Shown piece by piece: positions 33,683 through 44,197 of a stretch of 64,000 nucleotides of DNA (position 1 is the first letter of the stretch; the number at the start of each line of letters is the position of its first letter). The DNA is from Gaertneriomyces semiglobifer (Eukaryota; Chytridiomycota; Chytridiomycetes; Spizellomycetales; Spizellomycetaceae). A program made the translations under genes and the position numbers. The notes under the pieces are model-generated. The model was given only the letters and a program-made list of their open reading frames with translations, was not told the origin of the DNA and did not search any database. The stretch spans positions 343,960 through 407,959 of the forward strand of contig JAHLKF010000018.1 of NCBI GenBank assembly GCA_025558075.1, read 5' to 3'.

Positions 33683-36622
33683 ATGGCCAGTAGAAGACAC
33701 GAAGCTCGTCCCCTTCTGGAGGATGAAGAAGAGGATGATCTACCATACCACAATCGCAGGGGCATGGAGCGCAACCTTTTGCATCTACTTGGCTTCAACA
33801 GAGCCGCCGGATCTTCCAAGCTTGCAACAACATTTATCATCGGAATATGCGTGATCACAGTCCTTTTATTTACCAGCATCTTTCTTGTTGCGCGCAGGGA
33901 TCATACCCTGTCGCGAGAGTGGTCCGCCGTGTCTGTCGCTCGCCCTATTGCCAGTGCTGCTTACCAGGATGGAATGATTAAATGCCACAGCATCGCTCGC
34001 CGCTCGGATGAGGGAGAGCCCGCGCCAAACGAACGTGCACGAAACCCTCGTTATGCGATCGGGTTCAAATCGACCACCAATGGGACAGACAGGGCTACTA
34101 TACTGAAGCATGCAACACTTTGGGATGGTGATGGCACTCTTTTGAAAGACATTGACATTGCGTTGCACAACGGCATAGTTTATAAGGTGCAGAAGGACCT
34201 CTCCACGCAATCCTTGGCGAAAGAACTAAAACTGGATGCAAACCTATTTGATGTCATCGATGTCGAAGGCCGGCATGTCACTCCTGGCCTTGTGGACATG
34301 CATTCCCACGTCGGTGTCGATTCCTGGCCAGCACTCAGAGCTACCGATGATACGAACGAGATGACAGAAAGCCCGACACTCCCACAACTAAGATCTCTTG
34401 ACGGATTCAATCCACACGATCCAGCAATTCAAACCATTAACTCTGGCGGTGTGACCACCTCTCTCATTCTGCCTGGGTCAGGTAACCTCATGGGAGGCGA
34501 AGCGTACGCCATAAAGCACCGGAAAGTCGAAACGAATAGTGCCGAGGATATGCTGCTCAACGCTGGCATGAGTGACGATGATGGCAAACAGTGGCGCTGG
34601 ATGAAAATGGCTTGTGGTGAGAACGCCAAAACGTTCTACGGTGGAAAAGGTATGCTACCTGGATCTCGCTTAGGTGAGGGTTGGTTGTTCCGAAAGTACT
34701 TCGAGGCCGCCCGCGATCTCCTTCAACAACAAGATGACTGGTGCACCGCCGCGGAAGCAGCAGAAAACAAGTACGGGAAGGACGCAGCTCGCTTCTTCGT
34801 AAGCGGTCGTTTTCCTGAAGAACAAAAGTACGAAAGCTTAGTTGCACTACTTCGTGGTGATGTCCGGCTCAACACCCATTGCTATGAAACATACGATTTG
34901 GAGATGATGATCCGCCACTCCCATGAGTTTGGATTCAAGATCACAACTTTCCATCATGCATTAGAAGCTTGGCGTGTTCCAGAACTGTTAGTCCGTGAAA
35001 ACATTTCTGTCGCTATATTTGCTGATAACTGGGCGTACAAGAAAGAAGCGTACGATGCATCCGTGTACGATGGGGTGGTCCTCAGCGATGCCGGTGTGGA
35101 AGTGGCGTACAAGTCTGACCACCCTGTGCTGAATGCCCAACACCTCATACACGAAGCGGCCAAAGCCCACCACTACGGTTTGTCGGCAGAACTGGCGATC
35201 AAAAGTGTGACCTCGGTCCCAGCCACAAAACTCGGTGCAGGACATAGAATAGGCCAATTGAAGCCTGGATATGACGCTGATGCTGTCATTTGGGACCGCC
35301 ATCCTCTGGAGTTAGGAGCACATCCTTTGAAGGTGATAGTTGATGGTTATGAAACGTTCTCCCTGCCGTTCGGCAGTAAACCTGCTGAACCTGCTCCAGT
35401 AACGGAAGATATGCGCGGATGCAGTGAATCCGCTTCTTTTACCCTTAAAAATATCGGAAACCTCTATGCTGACGAAACGACGGCTCTGAGGAACGCCACC
35501 ATCGTTGTACGTGACGGGGTCGTACGTTGTATGAGCGAGAGCGAATGCGAGGACGCAGGAGAGGTGTATGACCTCCGAGGCGGCGTGGTTGTTCCTGGTG
35601 GAGTGGCAGCACACGTTGGCCTTGGTCTTAAAGAAATCGCAGCCGAAGAAGTCACTTATGACGGCTTTGTCGAAGGACTCGACCCTGCTACCGGTGGAAA
35701 TCGCGCAGTGGACGGATTGCGCGTGGGTAACTCTAAAACGCTTGACGCTACCCTTCACGCCGGTGTGACCACGGCCATCGCCGTGCCTGATGCCTCTGGC
35801 GTCGTCCTGGGACAGAGTGTGGCTTTCCGTACTGGTGCCACGAGTTACAAGGATGCTGTGCTCAAAGACGTGGCAGCCCTCCATGTTGCCTTGGGTAACG
35901 AAGCAAAGGATGGTACACCAAGCGCCAGTGCTCTCTCTGCGCAAATCGGGCTGCTCCGCCGTACGCTTATGAGTGCTATTGACAACTCTACTGCCCAGAA
36001 CTGTTCCGATGCGACTGACAACCCATGGAAGCGCGTTATTCACGGTTGCATTCCTCTGGCGATTAAGGTCCATGAAGCCAACGATATTTCCAAAGTCATC
36101 TCGCTCAAAAATGAGGTGGAAACTGCAGCCCATAAGATTGGCAGTCAAAGCAATATTCGTTTCACGATTGTTGGAGGCGAGGAAGCCTGGTTGGTTGCTG
36201 ATGACCTTGCCAAAGCACAGATACCCGTGGTGCTGCTGCCGGCTCGGTGTACCCCTGGTGTATGGGAGTCGCGTCGTTGCCGTGTCCCTTCGTCGCGTCC
36301 CACCGCCATTGAGATCCTCATTAAAGCTGGTGTGTCGGTGTCCTTGTCGGATCCAGAGAATGCTCGTAATATTTTCTGGGAGGCTGGCTGGGCGTTGGCG
36401 GATGCTACCAACGGCATTGTTGACTTGAACGAGCATCAAGCTGTTGGTTTTGTCACCTGGAATGCTGCGGACGCTCTTGGGAGCGGCAAGGTTGCGGGAA
36501 GGATCAGTGTTGGAAAGACGGCGCGGTTTGCTGCTTTCAACGGGAGTCCGCTGGTGCTCGGTCCGAAGCCTCAACTCGTCCTTGACGGGTCGTTAATGCT
36601 CTGTCACCCCAAACAGGCTTGA
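33683..36622 (+). CDS. membrane-anchored tandem amidohydrolase (imidazolonepropionase-like / CE9-type)
   Basis: Intronless, 979 residues. Short cytosolic head with a Glu/Asp cluster, then one hydrophobic helix at about 48-70 (TFIIGICVITVLLFTSIFLV), so a type II membrane protein with its catalytic part in the lumen or outside the cell; NGT and NIS sequons lie in that part. Domain 1 (about 140-580) is a metal-dependent TIM-barrel amidohydrolase: VTPGLVDMHSHVG with the HxH metal pair at 207-209, THCYETYDLEMMIRHS, FHHALEA, and the late Asp in YKSDHPV; it ends with LKPGYDADAVIWDRHPLE. Domain 2 (about 600-979) repeats the fold (LRNATIVVRDGVV, GGVVVPGGVAAHVGLG, LHAGVTTAIAVPD, ISVGKTARFAAFNG) but lacks the HxH. 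Such proteins in basidiomycetes are often labelled carbohydrate esterase family 9; the substrate is unknown. Start: first ATG of the frame. Confidence 0.88.
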   Translation: MASRRHEARPLLEDEEEDDLPYHNRRGMERNLLHLLGFNRAAGSSKLATTFIIGICVITVLLFTSIFLVARRDHTLSREWSAVSVARPIASAAYQDGMIKCHSIARRSDEGEPAPNERARNPRYAIGFKSTTNGTDRATILKHATLWDGDGTLLKDIDIALHNGIVYKVQKDLSTQSLAKELKLDANLFDVIDVEGRHVTPGLVDMHSHVGVDSWPALRATDDTNEMTESPTLPQLRSLDGFNPHDPAIQTINSGGVTTSLILPGSGNLMGGEAYAIKHRKVETNSAEDMLLNAGMSDDDGKQWRWMKMACGENAKTFYGGKGMLPGSRLGEGWLFRKYFEAARDLLQQQDDWCTAAEAAENKYGKDAARFFVSGRFPEEQKYESLVALLRGDVRLNTHCYETYDLEMMIRHSHEFGFKITTFHHALEAWRVPELLVRENISVAIFADNWAYKKEAYDASVYDGVVLSDAGVEVAYKSDHPVLNAQHLIHEAAKAHHYGLSAELAIKSVTSVPATKLGAGHRIGQLKPGYDADAVIWDRHPLELGAHPLKVIVDGYETFSLPFGSKPAEPAPVTEDMRGCSESASFTLKNIGNLYADETTALRNATIVVRDGVVRCMSESECEDAGEVYDLRGGVVVPGGVAAHVGLGLKEIAAEEVTYDGFVEGLDPATGGNRAVDGLRVGNSKTLDATLHAGVTTAIAVPDASGVVLGQSVAFRTGATSYKDAVLKDVAALHVALGNEAKDGTPSASALSAQIGLLRRTLMSAIDNSTAQNCSDATDNPWKRVIHGCIPLAIKVHEANDISKVISLKNEVETAAHKIGSQSNIRFTIVGGEEAWLVADDLAKAQIPVVLLPARCTPGVWESRRCRVPSSRPTAIEILIKAGVSVSLSDPENARNIFWEAGWALADATNGIVDLNEHQAVGFVTWNAADALGSGKVAGRISVGKTARFAAFNGSPLVLGPKPQLVLDGSLMLCHPKQA

Positions 36623-36750
36623 GTTCTTGGAACAATCTCATACTTCCTTGTGCGTGGTACATAATATATATTGCGCTCTCATACAGTGGCACTACGTACT
36701 CATTCCATCGCGAACCAACATAAAAATCAAGAATGGAAAGGTAAACTTGT

Positions 36751-39249
36751 CTACGAGTTTAATATAATATCCTCGTAGATCTTAGTCATGTAATGTCCAA
36801 ACCACAAGTGTCGGCCGACCGCACGTATTAATTCGAGGTGGACCTCCAAATCTTGATGCGCCTGAATGAGACCCTCGCGGTCGCGCTCCGCCTTCAACGC
36901 AACAATAAGTACCAACGCAGATCTAAACACAAGATACAACGAAAACCAATCGACCCATCGTCCCGTCGGGTTATAGGCCAGCAATTTCCGCAACAGATCA
37001 GCAACACGACCTGCATGGTGCCGGCAGAAAGTATAGGCCTCGTGCTGCATGGGCGTAACATTGTCATGCACGCCGATCGCACGATTCTTGAGCGCATCGA
37101 CGCCCGTCAGAACAATGTTCAGGTGCAAGCAAATCATGAGGCAGTGGTATACGATATGCTGAATAAGGAGTTGCACGGGTGGTGGGTTCCTACTGACAAG
37201 CTCGGTCGAAAAGTCAGAATACGGAGTCAAGTCTCGTGCCCAGTCAGGCAAGGCTCCAATGATGGCTTGTAATTCAACTGCCAGCATAGTCTCCGTTTCG
37301 AAGGATGTAGGTTCTCCGGGTATTGGTGCATTGTATCCTGCCGGCGCGAAGCCTTCAAACTTTGACAATGCAGCAAGAATCGGGCTATCGGATGCATTTG
37401 ACACGTGGGACACATCTGCGGCAGCGTGGTCTGGCAATCGCTGGATCTTGAAAAATACTTCGGTCAGGCGCCCAGCCAATGCAACGCAGTCCACATCGTA
37501 GTCAGGTAGGAATGACTCGTAGGCAGGAAGACCATGCACATCTCTAACTGATTGCCACAGGGCTTCCGGAGCAGGCACTTTTACCCGGCTCATATTGCCG
37601 AACGTGTATTGCTCCACCGACGGATGAGCGGCATTGTGGATCATGGGATACATGACCGGGTTCTGCAGGCCAGGCTTAGGTTGACGATCAAACTAAGTAT
37701 CCATGAATTAGAGCTTATACACCTGCCACACAACGAAGTACCGGCAATTCTTACCAAGCACAACATCCACCAAAGCCTGCGACGCGATTCTTTTTCAAGC
37801 CATCCTAACTGACCGTGAACCTCGACAACATCCGGATCGATGTCGTATCGCAGGGCAAGTGCTGACTGGATGGCCATTGACATGAGTGAAATGTAACTTT
37901 CAGCTGAAGCAAATTTCGGATCAGTATGCATTTTAAATGACTGATGAATCCCACACAACTACTTACTGTCTCCCATTCCTGATCGTTTCAAAGTTCAAAA
38001 AGGACCAGTCAGCTAACCAGAATTGCATCGAAATTCGGAGACGAACGCACCTGCAATAGCCACTCCTAGTGTGACCAGTGACAACACGCTCTCGTAGCTA
38101 TTATCAATGTGGGTTTCGGCAATGATTTGGCGAGCCTTCCAGAAATATGGTTCTCCTGCGAGATACCAGGGAAGTCCTCGTGACGCTATGTATGTCCTTG
38201 TGACCGGATGGTCTGACCGTCGCGCCGTCGCTGCGCACATCGCGTATATCAGCAACGGAGGTTGATTTGGATATTTGGACATAAAAGACTCTTGATGTAT
38301 CGGGCAAGGATACCACGAGGGGTACGTATCCAGAAAAAAATTCTGCATCAGATAGGTAATAACTCCTTCAGAAAACAGAGACTCGTCGGGAGGCAACGAA
38401 GAGTAGGTGTTTGGAAGCGGTATTCTTTGCAAGTTTTCCAAAGGCACGTGCCCCGAGTGTCCCAACATGTTTGAACTAGGTGGGTGTGCCAGCAATGACG
38501 GAACAATTGCATAGGTATATGGTACCGTTAGAGATATCGGTGAAGTCTGAGCGTGATGCGGTTGCTGGTATGGCGTCTGCAAATGATTGAGCGCAGTAGG
38601 TTGTGGAGACATGTACGAATCTGAGGGAAGCGGGATGATCGGACTCGGCACCGATGACTGGTGGGGTATGTACGCCTCGTATGGATCCGACGGGTAGTAT
38701 GTTGGACTTTGAAGGGGCGCTTGATTCATCATGTAATTCGGAGGCATCGGCAACTCGTACTCCGTCGGCTGCGGTCGCGAAACATTGAAAGTCCTGACTT
38801 GTTCATCAATCTCGTAGAGTCGAGTCCGGAGGAGATCCCTCGTTCTATTGGGAAGACATCTCTCAGATTGTGGGTGGGACTAAGAGGAACCAAGAGTGGA
38901 CATACCCGTCGACATTTCCACGAGCGGGTCGCGTCGTCGCCGAGGAGCGGTCTCGTCCTCGCATCCCGGGCCTTCCGCCTCTTCCTTTATTCCGTCTCTC
39001 ATACGTGCACTCGGCTTTAGCCCTAGCACACACTGCACATGTTGGCCTCCCTGCATCGCACTTGTTTTTCAATCTATAACCTGCATAGGGCGGACACGTG
39101 ATTAGACAAACCTATGCCCGCGCGATGAAATAGGGCATGCACTTACAGCGATCACAAGCCCAAAACTTTGCGCCTTTCGCGACGATCGTTTTGAGCTTTT
39201 GCGCAGTGATAAACTGTCGGGACTGCGTGGGCACGCCGTCGTCGCTCAT
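36751..39249 (-). CDS. Zn(II)2Cys6 transcription factor with fungal-specific (Fungal_trans) domain
   Basis: Exons 39249..39147, 39080..38906, 38844..38051, 37978..37967 (12 nt), 37903..37755 and 37692..36751 join in phase into 724 residues. The zinc cluster at residues 32-58 has the perfect spacing CX2CX6CX5CX2CX6C (CDRCYRLKNKC ... CAVC), binds two Zn and contacts DNA; a basic linker follows, and a helix (LLRTRLYEIDEQVRTF) may dimerise. A Pro/Gln/Tyr/Ser-rich stretch precedes the middle homology region, which shows the family block RRRLWWMLCLFDR across exons 5 and 6. The ATG at 39249 gives a 31-residue leader before the first Cys. Target genes cannot be read from the sequence; the neighbouring amidohydrolase could be one, but that is only proximity. 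Cytosine/thymine-rich tracts fill the promoter. Confidence 0.92.
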
Positions 39250-40009
39250 CGTTTAAGCTGGAGAGAGCTGGGAGGGATTCGCTTATAAGGTTACAAGGAA
39301 CAGCGTCACATATCCTCTTTCCACTCCCGCTTGTTGTCGTCCCTCTCTTCTCTCTCTGCCCACCTGCTTCTTCTGTCTGACTCCTACGCGATTGTCGCCT
39401 CTTCCCGCTCTCCCTCCTCTCAATCTGTCGCGCACTCTTTGTCTCCCTCTTTGTCTCACTCGTCTCACTCTCTCCCTCTCCTTGCTCTCTACTGAATCAT
39501 CTAGCCACTACTACTACCTCTGGCTTATTCCAACCGCCCTTCCACCGTGTGAATTCCTCTCTCCCATCCGTCGCCTTGGTAAAACCCACAAGTTGCTGCC
39601 TTGGACGCCTTTGAAAATCGCACCATCATCGCCCCCACCCCCTTCGGTTAAACAAACCCTAACCACAACGCGTGCCTGTGCATTCACGCGTTCGGTGACA
39701 ACTGGCACGTTCAATTTCATTCAAAAGGGATGGGATGTGGACCCTGGGGATCATCATGATCATCAACGTAACAACTGCTGGTAACAAGACCAGCATGTGA
39801 TTTCCATCACAGCGAGTATGGGGTGAGTATGTGAGTATGTGTGTGGGCGTGAGTGAGTGAGTGTGTGTGTGTGGGTGTGACATGTGTGGGCGTAGCACTA
39901 GCATCAAGGATCAAAATTCAGAAATACTATCTTAAAAAAAACACTCTCTCTTTTCTCTTTTTGTCTCTCTCTGTTTGTCTCATACGTTCGCTACGTATTG
40001 GTTCCTCAC
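39250..40009. other. pyrimidine-rich promoter of the Zn2Cys6 gene and fimbrin 3' region
   Basis: About 39330-39500 is strongly CT-biased on the + strand (AG-rich on the coding strand of the leftward regulator, in its 5' leader). About 39820-39890 is a GTGA/GT-rich tract. Open frames here come from the bias and are not called. Confidence 0.5.
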
Positions 40010-42449
40010 TCATGGGTTCTGCTGTCGGTCCATGGCCATCAACGTGCCAACAAATGTGAGCATCATCTTGGGCTTTACTTCCACAATGTCCTCGGGCAAT
40101 ACAAAGATGGTGGCTCCAAGTTTACGAGCAATGGAAATAGCATACTTGGCGTTCATCTTGGCATCATCATCTACAGATAGGAAATAGAAATGTCAACTTC
40201 TGAACCGCGCGAAACAGCAAATAAATAAAGGCATCCTGACACGTACCACTTGCACCGGCGGTAACAAGATCGTAGTTTACGACTCCCTTCTTGATACCAT
40301 TGAGCAAGTCCAACAAGAAAACACCGTTGCTGAGACTCGAGTCCTTGAAACTATTGATGGAGTTCGACTTTCCTGACCGCGTCTTGACAGTCTCGTTGGC
40401 CCACGCAAGGATGTCATTATCAGTGATTTCCTTGCCAGACGTGGAGGACAGGCTTCGCAATGTTTGGATAATGTTCTCACGCATCAATTGCCAGACCAAA
40501 CCGAGAGTGAGCGTCTTGGTACCGTCCGTCAAGTCGGATCCTTGGATACCGACCAGCGAAAATCTGAAACTCTTTCCAAGAACGACAACGTAGTTGGTGT
40601 TCTCAACTTTCTTGAACTTGGATGTTATCGGGGCCTTGTTGACCTTCTTCCAGTCGACGGAGCCGGGGTGAATTTTGTCCATGGCAGTCAACAAAACCAA
40701 ACCGTCGCGCAAGTCATCAAACAAGTTGTTGACGAACGGCTCAACGCCAAGAGAATTCAACCACAGAGCAAAAGCGCGGGCCTCACGGTCACCCTCAGAT
40801 GCAAACAACCACTCATCCAACTGGGCCAACTCGCTCTCGGAAAGCTTCTCAAGCCCGGGGTGGGTGTTGAAAAGATTGGCGACAAAAGCAAAGTTGAGCT
40901 TGGGGTTACCACCCACCAAAGATTTTGGTGTCAAATACTTGCGGCATCCTAGCTTCTCCGCGTTCTGAAGTACGGCCTCGGCGCGTTCCAAGTGGTCGCC
41001 AATATTTAGCGGCTGGCGGGAACAAGTGGACGGCGCGAGCTGGTTTAACAGCACAGTGTAGTTCTCCGCGTCCTTGACGTCACCCGAAAAGTTAGTAACC
41101 TTGCGCGACCAGTTAGCCTTCTTCAGGTGGTAGTTGAACCATCGAAGCAAGATCTGTTCTGGAGGAAGCTTGAGGAACTCCTCGAGACTCTCACCGGCCT
41201 CAAGCAGACGGAACAACTCCGGGTGCACCTTGATGTCGATCTTGGCTTGGAGACCAATCTTGATGATTTGCCAGATGAGACCAAGAATCAAGTGCTCTCG
41301 CCCTTCAATCAGATCCTGGGCGCCAATGTTCACGACGCTACAGCCAATAGCTTTCGCAGAGTTGACCACAACGTTGTTGTTTTCAGTCATGTGGAACGCG
41401 TTCAACTTCTTTCCAACGTTGAGTACACGCTCATCAATGGTATTCGGCACAGCGTCGTTGATGAGCTTGGCAAGAACAAGACCGTCCTTGGTTTCGGAGA
41501 AGAGCTGCATGGATTTCGGATCAATGGGGAGGCGATCCTTGAGGTGCACATCCTCTTCTAGAATTTGATTGATGTGGACAGTGAAAGATTCCTTTTCGTC
41601 TTCGTTGATGGTGTGCGTAGTGTTTTCCATGTGGCCGTGCAACACAATCTTCTTCTTGTCTTCACCTTGCTTTGGCGCGCCCTTCTCCTCGCGCACCTTG
41701 GAGATCGCTTTCATGAAGGACTCGAACGCTACCAGACCGTCATCGTTGACGAGCTTCAACTGGGCAAGTTTATCGTTCAAGTCCTGTACACTGGCTCCAG
41801 CCTTGGTGGCGATATTGCTAAGGTCCGTAGGGTGCAGAAAGCCATCGCTCTCCTTGTCCAAACTGGAGAATTGCTGGTGGTAGGCCGCGATCTCGGAGGC
41901 ACTAAAGTACGGAAACCTTACGGCGAGGGCCTGTGCGTTGATACCCATATTATTATTTTTGTACTGTGGATATGAGCCTGGTTCTGCTGAGGCAGCAAAC
42001 GGAGCAGTTCGAGTGGCAAGGGTCGGTACGACTGGAACGGGTGGCTTCGGAGGTTGAACAGGAACAGATGGGGCGTGTCTTTCCGGTTTTAACGGAACTG
42101 ACTGAAAGAGTTTTGGTGCGGGCGCGGCAGGCTTAGGTATGGAAGGGGCCGGTCGGCTTGTGTATGTTGGCAGAGGAGGTGATACGGCAGGCGGCGGGTT
42201 ATGCGGCTTCAATTGATCTTGGGAGGTCCGACGTTTGATTTGAAGCCAGTCCTCTTCGTGTTTCTCTCTCCAGCTATTCTTCTGGGTCGAGGGGATATCA
42301 AGGGCGGTATGACTTGGCGTTGCAGTAACCGGGGCGTCGAAATCGTCGTCTTCTGTCCGCCAATCGTCCTCGTCGAGGGCGCTATTTAAAGTGGGGGCAG
42401 CTGTGCTGTAAGCAGCATCCGTTGAAGCGAAGTTGCGAAAGCCACTCAT
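40010..42449 (-). CDS. SAC6: fimbrin/plastin (actin-bundling protein)
   Basis: Cross-links F-actin at endocytic patches and the contractile ring. Exons 42449..40247 and 40170..40010 give 787 residues. Canonical part from about Met168: EF-hand region (FSSLDKESDGFLHPTDL; second loop weak) at about 190-250, then four calponin-homology domains forming two actin-binding domains (landmarks HINQILEEDVHL, LFSETKDGLVLAKLIN, FRLLEAGESLEEFLKL, LFDDLRDGLVLLTAMD, LSNGVFLLDLLNGI, KYAISIARKLGATIFVLPEDI). The C-terminus ends MDRQQNP, close to the usual fimbrin end. Odd: 167 extra N-terminal residues, acidic then Pro-rich with many PxxP. Alternatively translation starts at Met168, which fits the usual family length of about 620. 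No intron separates the extension from the core. Confidence 0.93.
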
Positions 42450-42927
42450 AGTTCTCGTTCTGGAAGGGGAGGAACGTAACTAAAAACAGTAACAAGCTTG
42501 GATGGTGATGTTGGTTCGAAATGGGCCGTGAATGCCTAGTTCGCGCTCTTTTGAATAAATGCCCGACAGAACTATCTTTATCAGGAATGAGGCCAGTGTG
42601 CGTACGCCTCTCGACAAGGAAGTGTTCTCTGCTACTGCCAAGGTAAGTGTTCTCTCACAATCGCCAAGGAAGTGTTCCAAATCCAACGTTTGTCGCTGCC
42701 AAACGCAAGGCTGTGACTAATGAGTGAGAGTTCACTCGGGTTTCACTTGCTAGTGACTGGTGAGTGAGTGCTTATGTTATTACAGAGTATATTTCGTAAG
42801 CTATTACATAATATAGTTACTCGTTCAGCTCAGCATCAGAATCTGGTCTATCAACTGCTATGATACTTCCTGCATGACCGTTCAGTCTTGATATGAATAT
42901 ACACTGTCACAGCGTCAGTGCAACCAA
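42450..42927. other. intergenic; three CAAGG(A/T)AAGTGTTC repeats
   Basis: Upstream of fimbrin and downstream of the rhomboid gene, both leftward. CAAGGAAGTGTTC or near copies at 42615, 42639 and 42665, then several GAGTGA/CACTCG stretches to 42770. No exon seen. Confidence 0.45.
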
Positions 42928-43853
42928 CTACTTGGGCGCCCCACACATCTCACATATCGGCAGAGGTCTCGAATTATGGAACGTACATCGGCGGCATGTC
43001 CAAACAATGGGCATTGCTCTCCCAGTGGGACGTGGTGGATCTCTGGCGGCGCGTCTTCCAGTTCCAGGAAACCTGTTATATGGAAGCAGTCGCAGAACCC
43101 ATGACGGCAATCGACGGGTGAGAATACCAGCCGTATACAAGTACAACAAGCCAGCGAGTATTCCAGCAAAGTGCCCTAGAAACGACGTCGTCATCGGGTT
43201 CGCCCATTGGGCCAGTATGAGCTCCAGCCATACGACGTAACGGGTAGGAACCTCCCCCCACCCGGGCACATAGGTAGTAGGTGGCGATCGCGTATTCAAA
43301 ATTACTTTGAGCCCAAAAAGTACTGATGAGAACCCAATGCTGCAACCGTACACGTACGGGCTCGTGTATCCAGTAAAGTGTGCTAATGCCCAAGGAATGT
43401 AGATCTCCAGAGCCTGTGAAACCACCAGAAGAAAAGCAACGAGGCGAGCAAACGCCAAAGTTCCCATCTCCCGTTCCAGCTTTAAGCCTTTCCAAACCAA
43501 TGATGCCATCTTGTGATAGGATGGTCAATTAGTCCGTACTCGTGTGCTGCCTTCAACGTAAACAGATAGATAGTTACATTATACCATAAGTGCGTATCAT
43601 CGCCGTGCAGAAAGGATGACCACATCAGCCTTCTATAATCCCAGTGCTTGTGAATGGTGTACGGTTGCAAGCAGGCATCTCGCACAGTGGGTACGATGGG
43701 GTCAAGAGTATAATGTACCCAGACGTTCCCAGCCAGAAGCGCCAGAGTTGCCGGTGGCCAGTAGTCACTTGCCAGAATGCTCTGCACTATGCGCATAATG
43801 ATGATCTGAACATATGGGTCGTGCGGTACTCGACGTCTCCCTCGTCTGTCCAT
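42928..43853 (-). CDS. rhomboid protease, RHBDD1/RBL14-like, with C-terminal RanBP2 zinc finger
   Basis: Exons 43853..43578 and 43509..42928 give 285 residues. Intramembrane serine protease fold of about six helices: W(D)YRRLMWSSFLHGDDTHLWYN is joined across the intron to MASLVWKGLKLE, matching the RHBDD1 block before TM2. The catalytic Ser is in YGCSIGFSSVLF (about 153) and the catalytic His in FLGHFAGILAG (about 204). The C-terminus is WTCRRCTFHNS ... CEMCGAPK, a RanBP2-type zinc finger (WxCxxC...N...CxxC). Human RHBDD1 acts in ER-associated degradation; plant RBL14 has the same rhomboid plus RanBP2 layout. Start at MDRRGRRR was chosen because the family begins with a short basic tail before TM1; an ATG 16 codons upstream is also open. 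Residence in ER or mitochondria cannot be decided. Confidence 0.88.
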
Positions 43854-44197
43854 CTTTGGGATACTCCCAACGTTTATTACAGCACAATCAACTGTTGACA
43901 ACCTCCAGCAGCGTTCGTTAAGCGCTAATTAAAAGAATTGCAATGGTCGTGCCTCTTTCCTTATAAAAAGCCATTGTCGCTGCCCGTCTGTTCTGGAACT
44001 TTTTGGACAACGTCGTCAAAAGGCGACTTACGCGTCGTGCAGCGCCCAGCGCCAAGACTCTGCACAAACGCACAACTTTGCTTGGTTGAGGACTGCTGCC
44101 GTTCACTATTGATCTGATTTCGTTACTGCTACCATCGCCTACTGATCAACTCACTCTCTGCTAATCGACCGTTCATCGCAGCCAGCCGAACTTGACA
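43854..44197. other. divergent promoter region (rhomboid / KDKK protein)
   Basis: 344 nt between two outward starts. A TATAAAA stretch sits near 43964 on the + strand. No open frame supported. Confidence 0.4.

Noticed and set aside
35312..36574. 420-codon leftward open frame inside the amidohydrolase gene
   Set aside because: It is antisense to a protein with clear domain motifs, has no domain of its own, and its length follows from codon bias on the true strand.
41127..41975. Several 136-144-codon rightward frames inside fimbrin
   Set aside because: Antisense shadows of calponin-homology domains.
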